Shown: positions 54,451-63,635 of the stretch, piece after piece
Numbering within the stretch: the first letter of the stretch is position 1
Layout of the letters: the number at the start of each line of letters is the position of its first letter
Assembly: GCA_018669845.1 (NCBI GenBank)
Contig: JABHSO010000025.1
Coordinates: forward strand, 1-64,000
DNA: 64,000 nt
From: Gammaproteobacteria bacterium
GTDB lineage: Bacteria > Pseudomonadota > Gammaproteobacteria > GCA-001735895
Direction of reading: 5' to 3'
The notes under the pieces: generated by a model
The model's database searches: none
What the model was told of the DNA's origin: nothing
The model's input: the letters and a program-made list of their open reading frames with translations, nothing else
Position numbers and translations under genes: made by a program

Positions 54451-54897
54451 ATGAGCAAGAATAGAAATGAGCTGTTGCGTGATATTAAGTCATTAGCATT
54501 GTTAATACCGGGCGATGACTATGATTTGTACATAAAACAGACTCAACAAAAGAACCTTGATTATGTTCCGCCTTTCGGATTTCTCCCTGCGATGGATGAA
54601 AAAAACCCAAAATCTTTAAATGATGTTGAGCTGAACGTTCTTTCAAAATCAAAACAGAATTACCTTAATAATATATTCATTCCCGTTATTGTTGAGAAAC
54701 AGGCTCATATACTTAAAGACGATAAAAAGGAAAGTGAAAAGTCAGCCGTTGCACGGTGGACTGACCTTATAAAAAAAGCTCAGACTCCGAATCAGCTTAA
54801 GAGTGTTATTGAAAAAATTAATCTACGCATGAAGTCTCAGACTAAAGGTAAAAATTCTCAAAATAAATCATTCTGGAAAAAAATTCTGGGTTTATAA
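54451..54897 (+). CDS. Unrecognised basic 148-residue protein
   Basis: I do not recognise the family. The 148-residue protein has no signal peptide or membrane segment. It is rich in Lys (about one residue in six), Asn and Ser: NELLRDIKSLALLIPGDDYD, YVPPFGFLPAMDEKNPK, AVARWTDLIKKAQTPNQLKS and a basic tail NSQNKSFWKKILGL. The PPFGFLP stretch and the WTDLIKKA helix may define domains. It lies 253 bp after flgI, in the place where flgJ would be expected, but has no FlgJ features. The ribosome site is weak. Confidence 0.6.
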   Translation: MSKNRNELLRDIKSLALLIPGDDYDLYIKQTQQKNLDYVPPFGFLPAMDEKNPKSLNDVELNVLSKSKQNYLNNIFIPVIVEKQAHILKDDKKESEKSAVARWTDLIKKAQTPNQLKSVIEKINLRMKSQTKGKNSQNKSFWKKILGL

Positions 54898-55104
54898 TTT
54901 TATATCATATTTACCCATAACTTCGTTAATTCCTGGTACATTTGAAATTGTTTAACTGAATTATGTCAGGTTAATTTCTCACTAAATCTTGTTAGCTTGG
55001 CTAGCTCTTTGTTCGTTTCATGCCCAGTATTTCAAGGCTTATATTGATTTACACTTATTTGTTTGAAAGGGTACGCATCATTAGTGATGACAATAAAATT
55101 CAAA

Positions 55105-55147
55105 GGTGCGCGTGGAGTACCCAACGGTAGGGTGTGCCATGCGCACC
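55105..55147. repeat. Family B inverted repeat, copy 5 (degraded)
   Basis: GGTGCGCGTGGAGTACCCAA is mirrored by GGTAGGGTGTGCCATGCGCA then CC, with several mismatches. It lies 11 bp from the stop of the coiled-coil/SPOR gene on its 3' side, in the 261-bp gap that also contains no ORF. Confidence 0.7.
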
Positions 55148-55158
55148 AGATGATTAAT

Positions 55159-56925
55159 TTATTCTTTAATTTGCTGCAAAATTTCAGCGTTTGAAATTGA
55201 ACTGATTAATTCATAATTTATGTAACTGGGCATATTTCTTAGTGTATCTGTAACCTGTTGTTCGTCGTTAAAGTTACCACCATAAACTAAAGCGTACTGT
55301 TCATCAGCGGTGATGAAGTAGGCCAGCTCTTCTGTGAAGTAATTGCTATAACGCTGTGCAATTTTATACATGTCCTGCTTTTCAGCAACGGTAGCAATCT
55401 TGATAGACAATTTGCTTTCATCAAGATTTGATAACCACTGAGAGCCATGAATAGTATTATCTGAACCGAAGTTATATAACGGTGCCAGGTATTGAACACG
55501 GCCATCAAGACTTTGTACTTCATCATTCATTTCAACTATTTCAGCTTTAATTTCTTCAGCTTTCTGTTGAAACTCAGTATTTAGTTGCTCTGTCTTTTGT
55601 TGTAACTCTGATTTAACCTGAGTCAGGTTGTTTTGTAACTCAATGATTTCAGAATAGAAAACCTGTGAAGCCATTTGCTCATCTTCTACCTTATTCTGTA
55701 AATTAGAAACCTGCTCGTTGATAACGGTATTACGCTGACCTTCATTAGCCATCTCAGTATCACGAACATACTCACCATAAAAGAAAGTAGCGATCACAGC
55801 CAATACAAGTAACAGACTTCCACCAGCCAGTACTCTGAAATGTTTCTTTTCGAGTGTGGCAAGAGCCAGTAATGTGCGAGTGATAGAGCCGGTATTAACC
55901 TGTAGTTCATCAATCTGAGCCTGTTGCTCAATATTTTCCTGAGCTAATTGAGCAGTATGTAGCTCAAGTGCTTGAACATCAGATGATAATTTACTGGTCA
56001 GAATATCCAGTGTCTCTGTTGAGTCTCTAAGGTTTTGACTATCTATGACTAATTGATCAGATGTGCCTTCAAGTGCTGCTGCACGCTTTTCCAAAGCTTC
56101 ATCGACAGATTGCATCAACAGCATTTTTGCTTTTTGGCTGCTGATCTCATCGTTACTTGTTTTTATCTTGTCATCAAGTTTTTCATCTCGAGACTGAGAT
56201 AGTTGAGCAACATTTTCCAGGTCTGTAATGATTTTGGCTTCAAGTTCTGAAAGAGCTTTGCTATTTTCCTTGATACTCTTAGTCAGTTTTGTACTAATAG
56301 TTTTAGCATTTTTAGATAGTTTTTCAGCCCGTTGGATGAGATCTTCGTGCTGTTGTGTAAACTCGCTATTTACTTCAGACTGAGTATCAATAGCCAGATT
56401 AAGAGCTTCTTTAGATGATTTTTCAAATGCCTTTAAAGTGGTATTAACCTTTTTCAAATCAACAGTGATTTTATTTGACTGTTGGCTCAGTTCGCCAAAT
56501 GTATTATCTATAACGGCTAATTGTTTATATGTATCAGCAACTTTGTCGGTTATTTCTGCATCAGAGGTTGTCAAACGATTAACATCTGATTTCACCTGTT
56601 TGTTAGTCGCATTAAGCTTTTTAGTTAATGTACTGATGGAGCCTTCTACAGCAGTTATTTGATCATTAATCTCAATAACCTGTTTTTCATTACTTTCGGT
56701 TATTTCGACATCAGAAGTTGTCAGTCGAGAAACATCTTCTTTAACTTGTTTATTAGTCGTATTTATTTTCTTTGTTAACGTACTAATAGATCCTTTTAAA
56801 GCAGACATTTGCTTATTAATTTCTAAAACCTGACTTTCTTTACCGCTGTCCTGCAGTGAAATCAGATTATCTTTCGTCTCTGGGACGTCGCTGTCTGTTA
56901 TCAGCGTAGTGCTTTTAGTTGCCAT
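55159..56925 (-). CDS. Membrane-anchored coiled-coil protein with SPOR-like domain
   Basis: The start is placed at the ATG at 56925 (588 residues), because an upstream frame to 56973 has no ribosome site. Residues 32-81 and 82-131 are tandem repeats (QVLEINKQ and QVIEINDQ, then KGSISTLTKK and GSISTLTKK). Long coiled coils follow to about residue 355, then one membrane helix (about 375-395, GGSLLLVLAVIATFFYG), a second coiled coil, and a C-terminal region (ELAYFITADEQYALVYGGNF) that resembles a SPOR domain, which binds denuded glycan strands at division sites. It recalls DamX and the uroporphyrinogen-III methyltransferase HemX-like proteins only in overall plan. A role in cell-envelope division or polar positioning is inferred. 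Confidence 0.55.
   Translation of the reverse strand: MATKSTTLITDSDVPETKDNLISLQDSGKESQVLEINKQMSALKGSISTLTKKINTTNKQVKEDVSRLTTSDVEITESNEKQVIEINDQITAVEGSISTLTKKLNATNKQVKSDVNRLTTSDAEITDKVADTYKQLAVIDNTFGELSQQSNKITVDLKKVNTTLKAFEKSSKEALNLAIDTQSEVNSEFTQQHEDLIQRAEKLSKNAKTISTKLTKSIKENSKALSELEAKIITDLENVAQLSQSRDEKLDDKIKTSNDEISSQKAKMLLMQSVDEALEKRAAALEGTSDQLVIDSQNLRDSTETLDILTSKLSSDVQALELHTAQLAQENIEQQAQIDELQVNTGSITRTLLALATLEKKHFRVLAGGSLLLVLAVIATFFYGEYVRDTEMANEGQRNTVINEQVSNLQNKVEDEQMASQVFYSEIIELQNNLTQVKSELQQKTEQLNTEFQQKAEEIKAEIVEMNDEVQSLDGRVQYLAPLYNFGSDNTIHGSQWLSNLDESKLSIKIATVAEKQDMYKIAQRYSNYFTEELAYFITADEQYALVYGGNFNDEQQVTDTLRNMPSYINYELISSISNAEILQQIKE
56533..56832 (-). repeat. Tandem 150-bp coding repeat inside the coiled-coil gene
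   Basis: Two 50-codon units (56683-56832 and about 56533-56682) encode the same heptad-like sequence with about a dozen substitutions. The DNA copies are also visibly similar, so the duplication is not very old. Unequal recombination could change the length of the coil. Confidence 0.6.
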
Positions 56926-57059
56926 GTTAATACCCATATCTAATTTGAAATCATATTTCAACAATATTAGCATATACTAATATAGAGTTAAAGAGTTTAG
57001 TTTTCTATGGCATCATTTTGCTATGGGTTATAATGGTTTTATTTTGTATTGGACATCTT

Positions 57060-57470
57060 ATGAATTTCAGTTCTTCAAACTTTGGAATGCGTTTCCTTTT
57101 TTCAGCTATCCTGGTATTTGCTACTTATAACCCTGAAGGTTACTCATACTATGACTGGGTAAAAAATGTTATCCCTGCAGTCACAATTGAACAGGCGTTT
57201 GTGGGTGTTTTACTGATAATAGGCTGGGTTATATACCTGAGGGCTACATTACGTTCACTGGGTTTTATTGGTCTTATTCTCGCATTTGCTTTTTTTGGTT
57301 TGTTGATAGCCATGTTATTTAAGTGGGGCTGGATTTCACTGGAAGCTTCTAAAATGGTGGCCTATGTGATCGAAGTTTTATTAGCTGTAATACTGGCAGT
57401 GGGTATGTCCTGGTCTCATATTCGTCGTCGCATGTCGGGACAGATGGATATGGATGATGTAGATGAATAA
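57060..57470 (+). CDS. Small four-helix membrane protein (DUF6524-like)
   Basis: I choose the ATG at 57060 (136 residues); the frame is open from a TTG at 57018 and would add a hydrophobic stretch. The protein has four membrane segments and the motif FATYNPEGYSYYDWVKN, followed by GWVIYLRATLRSLGFIG and a C-terminal HIRRRMSGQMDMDD. The V-x-x-T-Y-N-P-x-G-Y-S-Y motif matches the DUF6524 family, as I recall it. The function is unknown. It lies divergently from the coiled-coil gene. Confidence 0.6.
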   Translation: MNFSSSNFGMRFLFSAILVFATYNPEGYSYYDWVKNVIPAVTIEQAFVGVLLIIGWVIYLRATLRSLGFIGLILAFAFFGLLIAMLFKWGWISLEASKMVAYVIEVLLAVILAVGMSWSHIRRRMSGQMDMDDVDE

Positions 57471-57547
57471 TACCTGATTAGTCTCTTGCATATCGTATAA
57501 TTAACTTTTAAAATCACTGCTAACGTAATGAAATTAAAAGAAATTAA

Positions 57548-59521
57548 GTGTCATTAGATAATGTGTTGTTTTGTAAGAGGGTGATTTCAAAATATTTGCC
57601 TGTGTGGTTACTGTTAGCCTTAATGATATCTTCTTTATCTGTACAGGCTAAGACAACCAGTTATACACTTGAGCAACAACGTTCATTATTCAAACAGGCT
57701 GAAAGAGCCCTTTCTGTTAAAGATAATAAAAAATTTAAAAAGCTGTTGATAGAGTTGCAGGATTATCCTGTAACCGGCTATCTTGAGTATGATTCATTTA
57801 GAAAAAAACTGAGTCGTTCAAGTCAGGATGAAGTAAAACAGTTTCTGAATAAATATCAGGGTTATCCCTTTTCCTATCGGCTTCTTGGAAAATGGTTAAA
57901 TTTACTGGCTAAACGTAAAGACTGGAAAAGCTATCTGGATTTTTATGATGGCAGGACAGCGGTTAAATATAAATGTCTCTCTTTTACTGCCCGTTTACAA
58001 ACAGGTCAGGTTAAAAATATAAACAGTGATATTGAAAAAATCTGGTCGACAGGTTACTCACAACCTGACCAATGTGATGCCCCATTCGGTCATTATCTAA
58101 AAACTGCAGACAATATTTCAGACTCGATTTGGACGAGAATAGAAAAAGCTTTTAAGGTCAGGCGTCCATCACTTGCAAAATATTTAGCGAAAAAGCTAAG
58201 TAAAAAAGATCAGAAATTAGTAGACGAGTGGTATCAGTCACATCGACACCCTGCAAAAAGATTACCCGCTCTGGCAAATAAAAAAGACAGTGAAATAAAC
58301 CGTAAGATTATTATTCATGCTTTAAAACGTCTTGCACGTAAGGATAGCTTAAAAGCCAAAGAACATTGGGATAAGCTTAAAGACAACTTCGAGTTTAATA
58401 TAGAACAGAAGCAACAGGTCGATCAAAAAATTGCATTATCAGCTGCTTATCAGCACAAGTCAGAGTCTAAATTATTACTTCAGAAGTTACCGGACAAATT
58501 GAAATCAGATAATGCTCATATTTGGCTGGCTCGCATTCACCTTAGAGATGAAGACTGGATAGGGCTGATAAAAACTATTAGCAGCATGCCGGATCATTTA
58601 AAAACTGAATCTGAATGGGTTTACTGGTTAGCTAGAGCTTATGAAAATGCAGGGCATACGGTGAAGTCGGTGGATATTTTTACTGATCTCGCCCATAAAA
58701 GTACTTATTATGGGTTTCTGTCAGCTGACAAAGTTGATTTGAAATACCAGATAAATCAGCAACAAGCTGCATCAGAAACAACTTTTACAGAGCAGCAATT
58801 ACTCGATAAAAGTGATCACTTATTAAGGGCTAGAGAACTCTTTTTTCTAGATAGACTTCTGGATGCAAGGCGCGAATGGTTTCAGGGTATTAGAAAGCTA
58901 AATCAGCAGGAGATCAAACAGGCCGCGAGTATCGCTTCTAACTGGAAATGGCATGATAATGCTATTAAAACTGTAGCTAAAACCACTCACCGAAGTGATT
59001 ATGACCTTAGATTCCCAATGCCCTTTAAGAAACAGGTAATGAAGAATGTTAAAAAAAATGGTCTCGATTTATCCGTGATCTATGGAGTCATGCGCCGGGA
59101 AAGTCTGTTCGATCCTTTAGCAAAATCGAGGGTTGGGGCTTTAGGTCTTATGCAATTAATGCCTTCTACTGCTCGTCGTGTTGCGAAATCTCTAGGTTTA
59201 AAGAAGCCTAAAAAATATGATATTTTAAGAGTTAGCAATAATATCAAACTGGGTACTAGTTATTTTAAATCTGTACTTAAGCGATTTGATAACAATGTAT
59301 CACTGGCAGCCGCTGCTTATAATGCAGGACCCGGTAATGTTAAAAAATGGCTACCAGAAAAAGAGTTACTTCCAGCTGACTTATGGGTAGAGACAATACC
59401 ATTCAAAGAAACCAGGAACTACGTCCAGGCGGTATTGGCATATGCCACAATATTTGATAAACACCTGGGAAAAAAGGTACAGATATCAAGCCGTATGAAT
59501 GATGTTAAACCGGTTTATTAA
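57548..59521 (+). CDS. slt: Soluble lytic murein transglycosylase
   Basis: The 657-residue protein begins at a GTG and has a signal peptide (cleavage near VQAKT). A long superhelical region (about 30-490) and a C-terminal lysozyme-like domain with YGVMRRESLFDPLAKSRVGA (catalytic Glu, E518), LGLMQLMPSTARRVAKSLGL, LGTSYFKSVLKRFDNNVSLA and AAYNAGPGNVKKWLP. This is the Slt70 type. It cleaves the N-acetylmuramyl-N-acetylglucosamine linkage, with formation of 1,6-anhydro ends, in peptidoglycan turnover. The GTG start is backed by the fit to signal-peptide length, as no ATG is in range, and only a weak A/G-rich site precedes it. Confidence 0.92.
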   Translation: MSLDNVLFCKRVISKYLPVWLLLALMISSLSVQAKTTSYTLEQQRSLFKQAERALSVKDNKKFKKLLIELQDYPVTGYLEYDSFRKKLSRSSQDEVKQFLNKYQGYPFSYRLLGKWLNLLAKRKDWKSYLDFYDGRTAVKYKCLSFTARLQTGQVKNINSDIEKIWSTGYSQPDQCDAPFGHYLKTADNISDSIWTRIEKAFKVRRPSLAKYLAKKLSKKDQKLVDEWYQSHRHPAKRLPALANKKDSEINRKIIIHALKRLARKDSLKAKEHWDKLKDNFEFNIEQKQQVDQKIALSAAYQHKSESKLLLQKLPDKLKSDNAHIWLARIHLRDEDWIGLIKTISSMPDHLKTESEWVYWLARAYENAGHTVKSVDIFTDLAHKSTYYGFLSADKVDLKYQINQQQAASETTFTEQQLLDKSDHLLRARELFFLDRLLDARREWFQGIRKLNQQEIKQAASIASNWKWHDNAIKTVAKTTHRSDYDLRFPMPFKKQVMKNVKKNGLDLSVIYGVMRRESLFDPLAKSRVGALGLMQLMPSTARRVAKSLGLKKPKKYDILRVSNNIKLGTSYFKSVLKRFDNNVSLAAAAYNAGPGNVKKWLPEKELLPADLWVETIPFKETRNYVQAVLAYATIFDKHLGKKVQISSRMNDVKPVY

Positions 59522-59554
59522 TGTTCAATAATAGCTTTTTATAAAAGTAATAAA

Positions 59555-61123
59555 TTAATTTTTCCGAATAATTTCACGAGCAGCATTGTGACCTGGAATA
59601 CCACTGACACCGCCACCCGGGTGAGTGCCTGACCCGCACATGAATAAATTATTTATTTCAGTCTGGTACTGAGCCATTCCCAGCATCGGGCGCACTGAAA
59701 ATAATTGATCAAGACTCAATCTGCCATGAAAAATATCACCACCCGTCAGGCCAAATTTTTGCTCCAAATCCCAGGGACTATGAATTTGACGAGCTAAAAC
59801 TGAATCTGTGAAACCAGGTGCATAATTATCCACGGTATCGATGATATTATCTGCAACCTTCTCTCGGTGATTATCCCACTCTGAGCCTAAATCAGGGTTA
59901 AACTGTTGGCAGAACAAACTGGCGACGTGTTTTCCTGGTGGCGTAAGCGTTGAATCTATGGTGCTGGGTATCAGCATTTCAACGATAGGTTTTTTTGCCC
60001 AGCCATTTCTTCTTGCATCGGTAAATGCCTGATCCATATAGTCGAGTGAAGGTGACATAATGATTCCTGCCTCAAGACAAAACTCAGGCATATCTGCGGT
60101 GAATTTTGGAAGGCTATCGAGCGCGACATTCATTCTGAATGTGCCGCTTTGGCATTTATAGCTTTTAAAGTGACTAAATATTTCATCACTCAAATTTTCA
60201 GGTTCTATAAGTTGTTGAAATAACAGTTTAGGGTTTACATTGGATACAACAATATCTGCAGTAATACTTGATCCATCTGCAAGATGAATTATTTTTGCCT
60301 GCTGTTTTGATATCTCTATATTCTTTACTTCAGCCTGCGTTTTAATGCTAACACCAAGATTGATTGCCTCTTTGGCCATGGCCTGGGTGATGGCTCCCAT
60401 TCCTCCTACTGCATGACCCCAAACACCGGGTTTACCATTGACCTCGCCCAGTACATGATGCAAAAGCACATAAGCTGAACCTGGAGAGTAGGGACTGGCA
60501 TAGTGGCCGACAATAGCATCAAAACCCAACAACACCTTGATCGCATCAGATTCAAAAATATCATCAAGCATTTCACCTGCACTGACACTGAATAACTTGA
60601 GTAAAAACTGTTTCTGAGTATTGTTGAGTTTTCGAAAAAGTCGACTCATGCTGAATAACTTTAAAATATCTCCAAGTCCACCATTCACGATTGCCGGAGG
60701 TGTTAACAACATGATTTCCTTAATGACAGGCACGATTTCATCAAGTGACCGGTAGTAATGAATTAGAGCATTCGCATCAGCAGAAGAAAATCTGTCTAGC
60801 TCTTCACAAGTTCTTTTAAGCTCAGGATAACTGAGGAAACTACGTCCATCTTCAAATGGAAGATAATTGTTAATTCTGCGCAGAAGAATTTTTAGACCAT
60901 GTTCATGCAGATGAAGGTCATTAATTATTTTTGGGTGTAGCAGGCTGACGGTATAACTAGCCACTGAATTTCTGAACCCTGGATGAAACTCTTCTGTAAC
61001 GGCTGCACCACCAATTACATGGCGGCGTTCTACTATGGTGACTTTAAAGCCAGCCCTTGCCAGATAGGTGCTACACACTAAACCATTGTGACCACCACCT
61101 ACAATAACGATATGTTTGCTCAT
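59555..61123 (-). CDS. FAD-dependent oxidoreductase of the phytoene-desaturase/PYROXD2 type
   Basis: The 522-residue protein starts HIVIVGGGHNGLVCSTYLAR and AGFKVTIVERRHVIGGAAVT, an FAD-binding Rossmann motif. It has the hallmark ending MCGSGTHPGGGVSGIPGHNA. Between these lie SVASYTVSLLHPKIINDL and VGGMGAITQAMAKEA. These features match the phytoene-desaturase-like NAD(P)/FAD oxidoreductase family, whose human member is PYROXD2. The substrate is unknown; no carotenoid genes are adjacent. The FAD-binding call is firm. Confidence 0.88.
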   Translation of the reverse strand: MSKHIVIVGGGHNGLVCSTYLARAGFKVTIVERRHVIGGAAVTEEFHPGFRNSVASYTVSLLHPKIINDLHLHEHGLKILLRRINNYLPFEDGRSFLSYPELKRTCEELDRFSSADANALIHYYRSLDEIVPVIKEIMLLTPPAIVNGGLGDILKLFSMSRLFRKLNNTQKQFLLKLFSVSAGEMLDDIFESDAIKVLLGFDAIVGHYASPYSPGSAYVLLHHVLGEVNGKPGVWGHAVGGMGAITQAMAKEAINLGVSIKTQAEVKNIEISKQQAKIIHLADGSSITADIVVSNVNPKLLFQQLIEPENLSDEIFSHFKSYKCQSGTFRMNVALDSLPKFTADMPEFCLEAGIIMSPSLDYMDQAFTDARRNGWAKKPIVEMLIPSTIDSTLTPPGKHVASLFCQQFNPDLGSEWDNHREKVADNIIDTVDNYAPGFTDSVLARQIHSPWDLEQKFGLTGGDIFHGRLSLDQLFSVRPMLGMAQYQTEINNLFMCGSGTHPGGGVSGIPGHNAAREIIRKN

Positions 61124-61166
61124 AATTCTACTTCAATTTTTTAAGTCTGAGATAGGACTAAACAGA

Positions 61167-61772
61167 TCAGTCACTTCGGTCGTTTATAATATTAGTTAAG
61201 TGTTGTTTATACCTGCTGATATCATTTTCAATATCCGGATTTTTTCTAACATCAAAACATGAAAAGCAAGGCAAAACCTCTGCGCCAGAAAATTTATAGT
61301 TAGTTGTATTTCCAATAAAGACATCATCCACAGATCTGCCTTCAAATAAAAACTGTTGTTCATTATCAAAAGCTTCTTTTGGTGCATTCCAGGTCAATGA
61401 AAGCAGGTATTTTTTACCCTGCATTTTCCCACCGGTACCGTATTGCTTTGATGGATCTTTTCGTGTTCTTCCATCATCAGCTACCAGAGTGCCTGAGGCA
61501 AGACCCGTTGAAAATATTTCATCAGCATATTTTTTATAGATCCACGGAGTGCCAAACCAGAAAACAGGGGACTGGGTAATGATTAGATCGGCCCACAGGT
61601 GATTCTCTACTTCATCATTGATATCATAGCCTTTTTCAATATCCGTTAACCTGACTTTAAAACCATTTTCTGATAATAATTCTTTGGCTATATTTACCAT
61701 GCTTTTGTTCAGTTCACCCTCAGAAAAATCTTTATAAAACTGGTGGGCGTTGATAATTAAAACCTTATTCAT
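61167..61772 (-). CDS. mdaB: NAD(P)H:quinone oxidoreductase of the MdaB family
   Basis: The 201-residue protein has a flavodoxin-like fold: VLIINAHQFYKDFSEGELNK at the start, DLIITQSPVFWFGTPWIYKK and FSTGLASGTLVADDG, and LLSLTWNAPKEAF near residue 128. The pattern of P-V-F-W-F-x-x-P-W-x-x-K-x-Y-x-D-x-V/I-F matches MdaB, a flavoprotein that reduces quinones by two electrons and protects against oxidative stress. The length is close to E. coli MdaB. It is 44 bp upstream of the FAD oxidoreductase gene on the same strand and may be in one operon. Confidence 0.85.
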   Translation of the reverse strand: MNKVLIINAHQFYKDFSEGELNKSMVNIAKELLSENGFKVRLTDIEKGYDINDEVENHLWADLIITQSPVFWFGTPWIYKKYADEIFSTGLASGTLVADDGRTRKDPSKQYGTGGKMQGKKYLLSLTWNAPKEAFDNEQQFLFEGRSVDDVFIGNTTNYKFSGAEVLPCFSCFDVRKNPDIENDISRYKQHLTNIINDRSD

Positions 61773-61902
61773 AATAAATATCCTACTGTAAATATTGATA
61801 ATTAAAAGAGACTAAAGAGTTGTTATTCAAATTGTCGTTTCTAACATTCGGATTTATACTTGTTCAAGAATTTTTTAATGTTTGTTTTATGATGAGATAC
61901 AA

Positions 61903-62277
61903 ATGTATTTGATAGCATTTTTCGGTATGTTGATGGTATCACTGAGTATTATTATGCTTGTAAACCCTACATATTGGTCAGAAGGTATAATTAGCTTTAG
62001 TAAAAAGCCATATTTTCATCTATTTGAAATATTAAGCCGACTTCTGTTTGGCATTGTTTTTATACTGTTTTCAGATCAAACAAACTACCCCGTTATTATG
62101 TTGGTGATTGGTTATTTATTGGTGATTGTTAGTGCTGGACTCTCTTTAACACCTGTCTCAAAGCATAAACAATTTGCTGTTTGGTCTGCACAGAGATTTA
62201 TCAAAGTTTTCAGACCCGCTGGATTAGTTTCACTGCTGTTCGGCTTATTTCTGGTTTATGCTGCTTTATCAAATTAA
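61903..62277 (+). CDS. Small membrane protein of unknown function
   Basis: The ATG at 61903 is chosen (124 residues); a TTG at 61882 would add seven residues. The protein has four predicted membrane helices, with the features YLIAFFGMLMVSLSIIMLV, FEILSRLLFGIVFILFS, VIMLVIGYLLVIVSAGLSL and PAGLVSLLFGLFLVYAAL. Basic residues flank helix 2 (SKKPYFH) and helix 3 (SKHKQF). I recognise no family. It lies alone, convergent with moeB, 11 bp apart. Confidence 0.65.
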   Translation: MYLIAFFGMLMVSLSIIMLVNPTYWSEGIISFSKKPYFHLFEILSRLLFGIVFILFSDQTNYPVIMLVIGYLLVIVSAGLSLTPVSKHKQFAVWSAQRFIKVFRPAGLVSLLFGLFLVYAALSN

Positions 62278-62288
62278 ATTTGCCTGAT

Positions 62289-63032
62289 TTAATCGTTAGA
62301 ACAAATTGGGCAAGTCGGGTTCTTAGGAATTTGAACCTGTTGCCATTGCATATTCAAACCATCGAATAGCTGTAATTTTCCGATTATTTCCTGAGTGTGA
62401 CCCGTTAAAATTAGCAGGGCCTGTAAAGCCTGAAGAGTACCCATAACACCTACGACAGGACCAAGCACGCCCTCCATTTCACAGGTTTGTGCATTTTCAT
62501 ACTCTCCACTGTATAAACATTGATAACAGGGGCCATCTGTATCAGGTATGAAGCTGAGGATCTGGCCTTCAAGGCGAATGGCAGCAGCTGAAACAAGAGG
62601 CGTTTTTGTTTGTACACAAAAGCGGTTTACGGCAAAACGGGTAGGGAAGTTGTCACTGCAATCAAGCACGATGTTTGCTTTATTTATAAAGTCTTCCAGT
62701 TCTTCATCATCAAGCTCTCGGTCGATCATTTCAACCTGACAGTCAGGGTTTATATCGAGGATGGTTTGTCGTGCAGAATGAGCTTTTAAATCGCCAACAT
62801 TTTTGGTTTGATGGATGATTTGACGTTGCAGGTTGGACTCTTCGACAACATCAAAGTCACTAATGATTAATTTACCTATACCGGCAGCAGCCAGGTACAT
62901 AGCAGCAGGAGAGCCAAGTCCACCCATACCTATGATTAAAACTGTACTATCAATTATTTTTTGCTGACCTTCTTCGCCAATTTGAGGTAATTTAATTTGA
63001 CGGTTGTAGCGTGATTCATCTGAAGGTGTCAT
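62289..63032 (-). CDS. moeB: MoeB/ThiF-family adenylyltransferase (E1-like)
   Basis: The 247-residue protein has the E1-like core: MTPSDESRYNRQIKLPQIGE, IIGMGGLGSPAAMYLAAAGI (nucleotide-binding loop), FDVVEESNLQRQIIHQ, and zinc Cys pairs in CYQC and CPIC. It adenylates the C-terminal Gly of a small sulfur-carrier protein. A perfect ribosome site (GGAGGT, 8 nt before the ATG) overlaps the last codons of the upstream gene. Its partners are probably the MoaD/ThiS-like protein encoded two genes upstream, and possibly the protein with a Gly-Gly-Gly end between them. Confidence 0.9.
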   Translation of the reverse strand: MTPSDESRYNRQIKLPQIGEEGQQKIIDSTVLIIGMGGLGSPAAMYLAAAGIGKLIISDFDVVEESNLQRQIIHQTKNVGDLKAHSARQTILDINPDCQVEMIDRELDDEELEDFINKANIVLDCSDNFPTRFAVNRFCVQTKTPLVSAAAIRLEGQILSFIPDTDGPCYQCLYSGEYENAQTCEMEGVLGPVVGVMGTLQALQALLILTGHTQEIIGKLQLFDGLNMQWQQVQIPKNPTCPICSND

Positions 63033-63037
63033 AACTT

Positions 63038-63352
63038 TTAACCTCCACCTTTATGGAAATATTTAAAGAACTTATTGAAAAAAAATTCGGACTGCTGCTT
63101 TGTTGCCGAATTGACTTTAAAATAGACCTGTAAAACAGGTAAGGCTATTGCACCGAGCACTCTATCAGGTTTTTTTTCAATTTTAATTTCGATGTTCATT
63201 GGAGAATCTTTATGAGAAATTAACCAGCTATTTGGTTTAGCTAATTTACATCTGAGCTCGGAATTTTCACCACTAAAATTTCCATTTAAAACCTGACTAA
63301 ACTCGGAGGCAGTATAACCCATATCATATTGAAATTCGGTGTTCTCAGCCAT
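63038..63352 (-). CDS. Small protein with C-terminal Gly-Gly-Gly, between MoaD-like and MoeB genes
   Basis: I place the start at the ATG at 63352, 14 nt after the MoaD-like stop; an alternative at 63412 would overlap it by 47 nt. The 104-residue protein has no signal peptide or membrane segment. Visible blocks are FQYDMGYTASEFSQVL, PNSWLISHKDSPMNIEIKI, LGAIALPVLQVYFKVNSAT and a C-terminal FFNKFFKYFHKGGG. I recognise no named family. The final codons GGT-GGA-GGT also serve as the ribosome site of moeB, so the Gly tail may be only a side effect of that signal, or a real substrate tail for the E1-like enzyme. Confidence 0.7.
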   Translation of the reverse strand: MAENTEFQYDMGYTASEFSQVLNGNFSGENSELRCKLAKPNSWLISHKDSPMNIEIKIEKKPDRVLGAIALPVLQVYFKVNSATKQQSEFFFNKFFKYFHKGGG

Positions 63353-63365
63353 CTCGTGTAGTTTC

Positions 63366-63620
63366 TTATCCGCCGGCAACGGGTGGCCAGATTGAAACTG
63401 TATCTTCAGCAACTAGCTCTCTAGATTTGCGATCATCAACACTACAAACAAAATGACCATTAACCAAAACTATATGCGCCAGTTCATCCGTTATTTTATA
63501 TAACTCGATAAGCTGTTGAACGTTGGTGCCATCTTCCACTTTAATTTCACGTCTAAAGCGTTCTTTACCCGGTGGTAATAAAGGCATTAGTGACGCATAA
63601 AGCTCAATATACATTTTCAT
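63366..63620 (-). CDS. MoaD/ThiS-family sulfur-carrier protein
   Basis: The 84-residue protein has a ubiquitin-like beta-grasp pattern: YIELYASLMPLLPPGK, a VEDGTNVQQLIELYKI helix, VLVNGHFV, and the C-terminal SIWPPVAGG. The double Gly end is the site for adenylation and thiocarboxylation by MoeB-like enzymes. MoaD delivers sulfur to molybdopterin or tungstopterin. A dedicated MoaD/MoeB pair next to an FAD oxidoreductase suggests a molybdo- or tungstoenzyme cluster such as aldehyde oxidoreductase, outside the window to the right. Confidence 0.85.
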   Translation of the reverse strand: MKMYIELYASLMPLLPPGKERFRREIKVEDGTNVQQLIELYKITDELAHIVLVNGHFVCSVDDRKSRELVAEDTVSIWPPVAGG

Positions 63621-63635
63621 GTTATATGCCGAGGT

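Noticed and set aside
54451..54897. The gene after flgI as flgJ
   Set aside because: The protein lacks the FlgJ rod-binding and glucosaminidase motifs and is strongly basic throughout.
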